Shown here: one piece after another, positions 21,801 through 24,652 of the stretch
Layout: every line of letters begins with the position of its first letter
Numbering within the stretch: the first letter of the stretch is position 1
Origin: Scenedesmus sp. ARA3
Lineage: Eukaryota > Chlorophyta > Chlorophyceae > Sphaeropleales > Scenedesmaceae
Length of the DNA: 24,652 bases
Reading direction: 5' to 3'
Assembly: GCA_004335835.1 (NCBI GenBank)
Contig: RWJK01000446.1
Coordinates: forward strand, 1 to 24,652
The notes under the pieces: generated by a model
Database searches by the model: none
Told to the model about the DNA's origin: nothing
What the model saw: only the letters and a program-made list of their open reading frames with translations
Translations under genes and position numbers: made by a program

Positions 21801-24272
21801 GAGTCCGTCACAACTGCCAATCTGGCAAGTGAGCACAGCTAACAGGAGAGAGCGATGCCCTCAAACAGTACCCCTGGCCACAACAGCACTGCCGCAGCGG
21901 CTGCCTCCCACACTCCACATTGCACTCCCTCGCAAAACCACGCTGACAGCGTATGCATCTCCTTCCCATCACATGTTCTTCATCACGCATACGCATGCAC
22001 ATGCACATGCACATACACATGTGGCCCACTCACCCGCCCCGCGCTGTGCTTGAAGCCGCGCAGCACGTGCCAGCTGTGCTCCTGCGTGCCGCCCAGCGTC
22101 ATCTCTCCCGCGCGCACCAGCGCGCCCAGCTGCGCCTTGATGGCCGTGCACTGACCGCTGCAGAACCAGTCGCCCTCAGGCAGCTGCAGGAGTGAAACAA
22201 AGGAGCAGCAGCAGCAGCAAGGCAGTGGCAGTGAGGGGAAATGTGGAAAGATGCATGGCTGGCTGCGCAGCAGGGCTGCCAGTCATTGAAGTGGGTTGCT
22301 GCTGCACCCGACACACAAAGCAAGACAGCCAGACGATAGCATACGATTGCCACCAGCAGCACGGCATGGCAAGCCGCCCAAATCAGCATGTTAGATTTCT
22401 TATTCTTTTTCTTATTCTACTCACCTCCTTGAGGTCGGCGCGGCCGCTGGAGCGCAGGCAGCCCACGTGGAACTCGCGCTCGCAGGTGTCGCAGATCATG
22501 ATGGTGCGCTCGCCAAACGCGCCGCGCAGGAAGTCCGGCTCGCGGCACAGCACGCAGCCGCTGCCCAGGCCATCCGTGTCATGAACCACCTCAGGCGGCC
22601 TGCAGAAAATTATCAGGCAGTGTTTTAATACGTGGCGTGTATAATTTGTCAAGTGTCAGGAAGTCCGGCCCGCGGCACAGCACGCAGCCGCTGCCCAGGC
22701 CATCAGTGTCGTGCACCACCTCGGGCGGCCTGCAAGAATGCGGGTGAGAGTATTGAACAGGGTTAGATTTATTGGTGTTGACCGTAATGTTCAATGTGAC
22801 GCAGTGATGAGCCATGCTAAGCCTTGCCAACAGGCAATCCGAGTGATTGAGTGGATGATGCCACATGCACAAGCGCACAGAGCCGTTCCTCTGGAAATAT
22901 ATCATAAAAACACTGCCTTGTGGTGATTGCGCTCCTGCTGCCGCTCGCACATCATAACATCACACCACAGTGCCCTGCCGTGCGCGGCAGCAGCTCGCCT
23001 ACTCACCCGCTCCACTCCTCCTGGCCCTCCTCCTCCTCTTCATAGTCGCCCCACAGCGCACGCCTGTTGGCTGCACGACGCGCATAGTCCACGCCCTGAG
23101 GAGGGGCAGCAGCAGCAGCAGCAGCAGCAGCAGCCGGGCAGCAGCGTGAGCACATACAAGGACACTGCTCAACAGTGTCTGGCTCGACATACTACCGTCC
23201 GGTTGCGCAGGTGCAGGCGCCAACCACGCCTGCGCGCAGCTGTGTCACACACACCTGCTGCGCTCCACAGGCTCTTGTCTTGTCCAAACACAACTCCTTC
23301 TGCTTGCAAAAAACACAACTAGCCTCAAGCAAAATGTATACATAGCCTGCTGGCATGCAATTGACGGTACTTTCACTGTCAACAACCCCTCCCGCAGCAC
23401 CTTGCGCGCCACCAGGGGTGCCGCCGCCGCCTCGCCCTCCTGCGCGGGCAGCCGCTCCGCCAGGCGCCGCAGGCTGATGCCCTCCTCGGTGAAGATGAAG
23501 TCGTACGGGGCACGCCGCGCGCCACGGCCCGCGTGCGCCTCAAACTGACTGCAGCTGACCACCTGCGAGAGGGCGGTTTCATGTGCGGTTTTGTTGGTGG
23601 GTGTGGCGAGGGCAGGAGGAAGCGGCAACAGCAGGCATGGCAGGCGCCATAGGGATGAGGCATGTTCGGCCAGGGTGCGGGAAGGCCGCGTGCGCCTCAA
23701 ACTGGCTGCAGCTGACCACCTGTGAGCATGTTTGAGGTTGCGACAGGTGCAAACGGAATGGTTGCCAATGAATGAGTGTGGCAGACTGCCAAGAGTTGAG
23801 GAGGGCGTCCAGCCTAGGTGCTGGGAGTGCAGCGCATGTTGGCTGTTACATTGCAGTTGTGCGCCATAATTCTCTGAGAACCCAGCAGTGTGTTTCATCA
23901 ACATATCAGCACTCTCATGCATTGCTCTAGCAGGACGGTGCATTCGTAGGGTATAACCACTTGGCCGCTCCCTTCCACACAAACACCCCAAGCACAACCT
24001 GCGGCCCTGAGCCAACCCATGCCACATCACACCCCGTTGCAGCTGGCCAGCAACTAACAAATCAGCGCACACACTAGTCACGCCGCGCACCGCATTGCAG
24101 CAGTCGCAGCGGATGCCGCTGACGCCATCCGGATTGATGACAGCCACTCCGTGCCGCAGCAGCACACCCTCAGCAGCAGTCTTGTAGTACAGCTTCTGGC
24201 CGTCCTCCAGAGCGCCAGGGCCGCCTGTGAAGAGGCGCTTGTGCTTGTTGTTGTTGCGCTCGCGCCGCGCGC
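19047..24272 (-). CDS. PHD-finger/GNAT acetyltransferase-like chromatin regulator (IDM1-like), 5' truncated by window
   Basis: Minus-strand exons: 24272-24091, 23562-23401, 23095-23007, 22599-22425, 22183-22034, 21759-21652, 21224-21018, 20537-19047, with consistent phases. A 45-nt exon at 23299-23255 may lie between the second and third. Domains in order: a TPL-binding/Jas-like region (IRCDCCNA then VVSCSQFEAHAG); an extended PHD finger with C4HC3 ligands (CVLC, CDTC, HVGC, FCSGQC, with LPEGDWF); a GNAT fold (YREWDFSNMLTVLL, AELPLVATRPDARRQGHAR, GFGFSHMT, RMLIFPGTQLL). This is the architecture of plant IDM1/ROS4-type proteins, which acetylate histone H3 in active DNA demethylation. A tail of about 440 residues follows, first Ala-rich then Gln/Pro/Met-rich, to the stop at 19047-19049. 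One N (19656) lies in the tail. Upstream exons are missing. The donor of the 23562-23401 exon is uncertain. Confidence 0.85.
19056..20390 (-). repeat. Coding low-complexity tail: Ala-rich then Gln-rich, built on GCT/CTG/CAG triplets
   Basis: Within the last PHD-GNAT exon, about 20390-19680 encodes an Ala-rich stretch with APDAAA/AEGAA motifs. About 19650-19056 encodes runs of 4-7 Gln mixed with Met, Pro and Leu. The DNA is dominated by GCx and CAG triplets. The opposite strand is therefore also open for long distances, which is an artefact of composition. Confidence 0.85.
20650..20755. repeat. AT-rich direct repeat and GC hairpin in PHD-GNAT intron
   Basis: A 15-nt word (atgtgatacaaattg) occurs identically at 20650-20664 and 20691-20705 around attgattgattgat repeats. 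Just beyond, ctgcaggcgc (20728-20737) and gcgcctgcag (20746-20755) form a perfect 10-bp inverted repeat with an 8-nt loop. All lie in the intron 20538-21017. The cluster may mark a small insertion; no transposase or target duplication is seen. Confidence 0.55.
21534..21572 (-). repeat. Intronic identical copy of PHD-GNAT exon donor end
   Basis: 39 nt are identical to 21647-21685, the last 34 nt of the exon 21759-21652 plus its GTGCG donor, at an offset of 113 bp. The copy sits downstream in the sense direction and offers a second, equally good donor. Confidence 0.85.
21764..21799 (-). repeat. (CTG)12 tract at 3' splice site of PHD-GNAT exon 21759-21652
   Basis: Twelve CAG units on the plus strand (CTG in sense) lead directly into the CCAG acceptor. 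Confidence 0.85.
22657..22734 (-). repeat. Intronic copy of the PHD-finger exon start
   Basis: 78 nt repeat 22527-22604 with five mismatches, offset 130 bp. The copy includes a TTGCAG acceptor and codons for PPEVVHDTDGLGSGCVLC. Used as an exon it runs past CRGPDFL into unrelated sequence and a stop near 22591, so the downstream copy with the complete PHD finger is the real exon. Confidence 0.85.
23107..23133 (-). repeat. (CTG)9 tract upstream of PHD-GNAT exon 23095-23007
   Basis: Nine CAG units on the plus strand (CTG in sense) lie 11 bases from the exon, before the CCCCTCCTCAG acceptor. Confidence 0.82.
23688..23726 (-). repeat. Intronic copy of the Jas-like exon start
   Basis: 39 nt repeat 23531-23569 with two mismatches, offset 157 bp. 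They include a CACAG acceptor and codons for VVSCSQFEAHA. Read from this acceptor the frame diverges after EAHA and ends at a stop before the real exon. Confidence 0.8.
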
Positions 24273-24281
24273 CTGCAGGAA

Positions 24282-24284
<3 letters not shown>

Positions 24285-24311
<27 letters not shown>
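24285..24311 (-). repeat. (CTG)9 tract upstream of PHD-GNAT exon 24272-24091
   Basis: Nine CAG units on the plus strand (CTG in sense) are followed in sense by CCATTCCTGCAG, the acceptor of the exon. Confidence 0.82.
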
Positions 24312-24312
<1 letters not shown>

Positions 24313-24652
24313 GGGACGGGCAGCAGCAGCGGATGCATGCTACTCAGCTAGTGGCAACGGGTGGAGCCCAGTCGTGCAGTTGGTGCAGTAAGCGCCAGTA
24401 CGGCAGATGGCTGCCGTGTATCTGTACGGCGGCAGATACAGCTAGGGCTGGTGAAGAATGCAGTGATGCTTAAAAGCGCAAGCATACTGTTGTGCAACGA
24501 CAGGTGCAACTACAGCATACAGACACCGTCAGTGCTGCGCTGCGCAGATCGCGAACTCGCCCGTACTGCTGCAGCATCTGTACACCGCAGTGAGTGCGCA
24601 CCCTTTCCTGTCAGTGCTAAGCTGCACAACTTGCTCACTCGCCCAAACTGCT
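24312..24652 (-). other. Intron or upstream part of PHD-GNAT gene at window edge
   Basis: No exon can be assigned. The minus strand at the edge reads CAGTTTGGGCGA then GTGAGC, which could be an exon end with its donor. A similar 17-nt word recurs at 24554-24570, 82 bp away, resembling the other intronic exon-end copies. The edge truncates the evidence. Confidence 0.3.

Noticed and set aside
21980..22022. (ATGCAC)-type hexamer repeats, considered as a CRISPR-like or regulatory array
   Set aside because: A short simple-sequence repeat in an intron of a eukaryotic gene; no spacer structure.
1..24652. tRNA, rRNA, transposase or reverse transcriptase genes
   Set aside because: I looked for A/B-box tRNA patterns and conserved transposase or polymerase motifs on both strands and found none I could support.

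Overview
The window is nuclear DNA of a green alga, most likely a chlorophyte of the Chlorophyceae type. The genes are moderately GC-rich, carry many small introns (mostly GTGAGx/GTGCGx donors and CTGCAG or TAG/CAG acceptors) and are full of CTG/CAG microsatellites. The proteins point the same way: a plant/algal-style PHD-GNAT chromatin regulator, a Pro-rich secreted metalloprotease and a dynein tail. All exon models were assembled by hand from splice consensus, phase continuity and family similarity. No transcript data or database search was used.

Layout. (1) 1-653, plus: 3' end of the 26S proteasome ubiquitin receptor Rpn10. (2) 1136-7836, plus: a 14-exon gene whose 903-aa product resembles only the N-terminal tail (DHC_N1) of a dynein heavy chain. 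It stops where the linker and motor should begin. (3) 9165-12552, plus: a 7-exon secreted metzincin metallopeptidase of 662 aa with a PPC-like domain and a Pro-rich hinge. (4) About 12.55-16.64 kb: a 4.1-kb stretch with no gene I can support. Its plus strand is T/G-rich up to about 15.2 kb and A/C-rich after it, as expected for two convergent transcripts. (5) 17745-16641, minus: a 3-exon mitochondrial ribosomal protein mS38 (AURKAIP1/Cox24 family) of 154 aa with a mitochondrial presequence. (6) 24272-19047, minus: the 3' part of a PHD-finger/GNAT protein like plant IDM1, with a very long Ala-rich then Gln-rich C-terminal tail. Its 5' end lies beyond the window.

The genes do not form a pathway; they are ordinary neighbours in a eukaryotic genome. 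Three things stand out. First, the dynein gene is an intact tail-only gene with no motor. Second, at least seven introns in two unrelated genes carry a partial copy of the adjacent exon boundary, including its splice site, 96-159 bp from the real one. In the three acceptor-side cases I could follow, the copy runs into a premature stop if spliced. Third, CTG microsatellites repeatedly lie immediately upstream of 3' splice sites in the sense orientation, in every multi-intron gene here except the short Rpn10 fragment. They appear to serve as the polypyrimidine-like tract.
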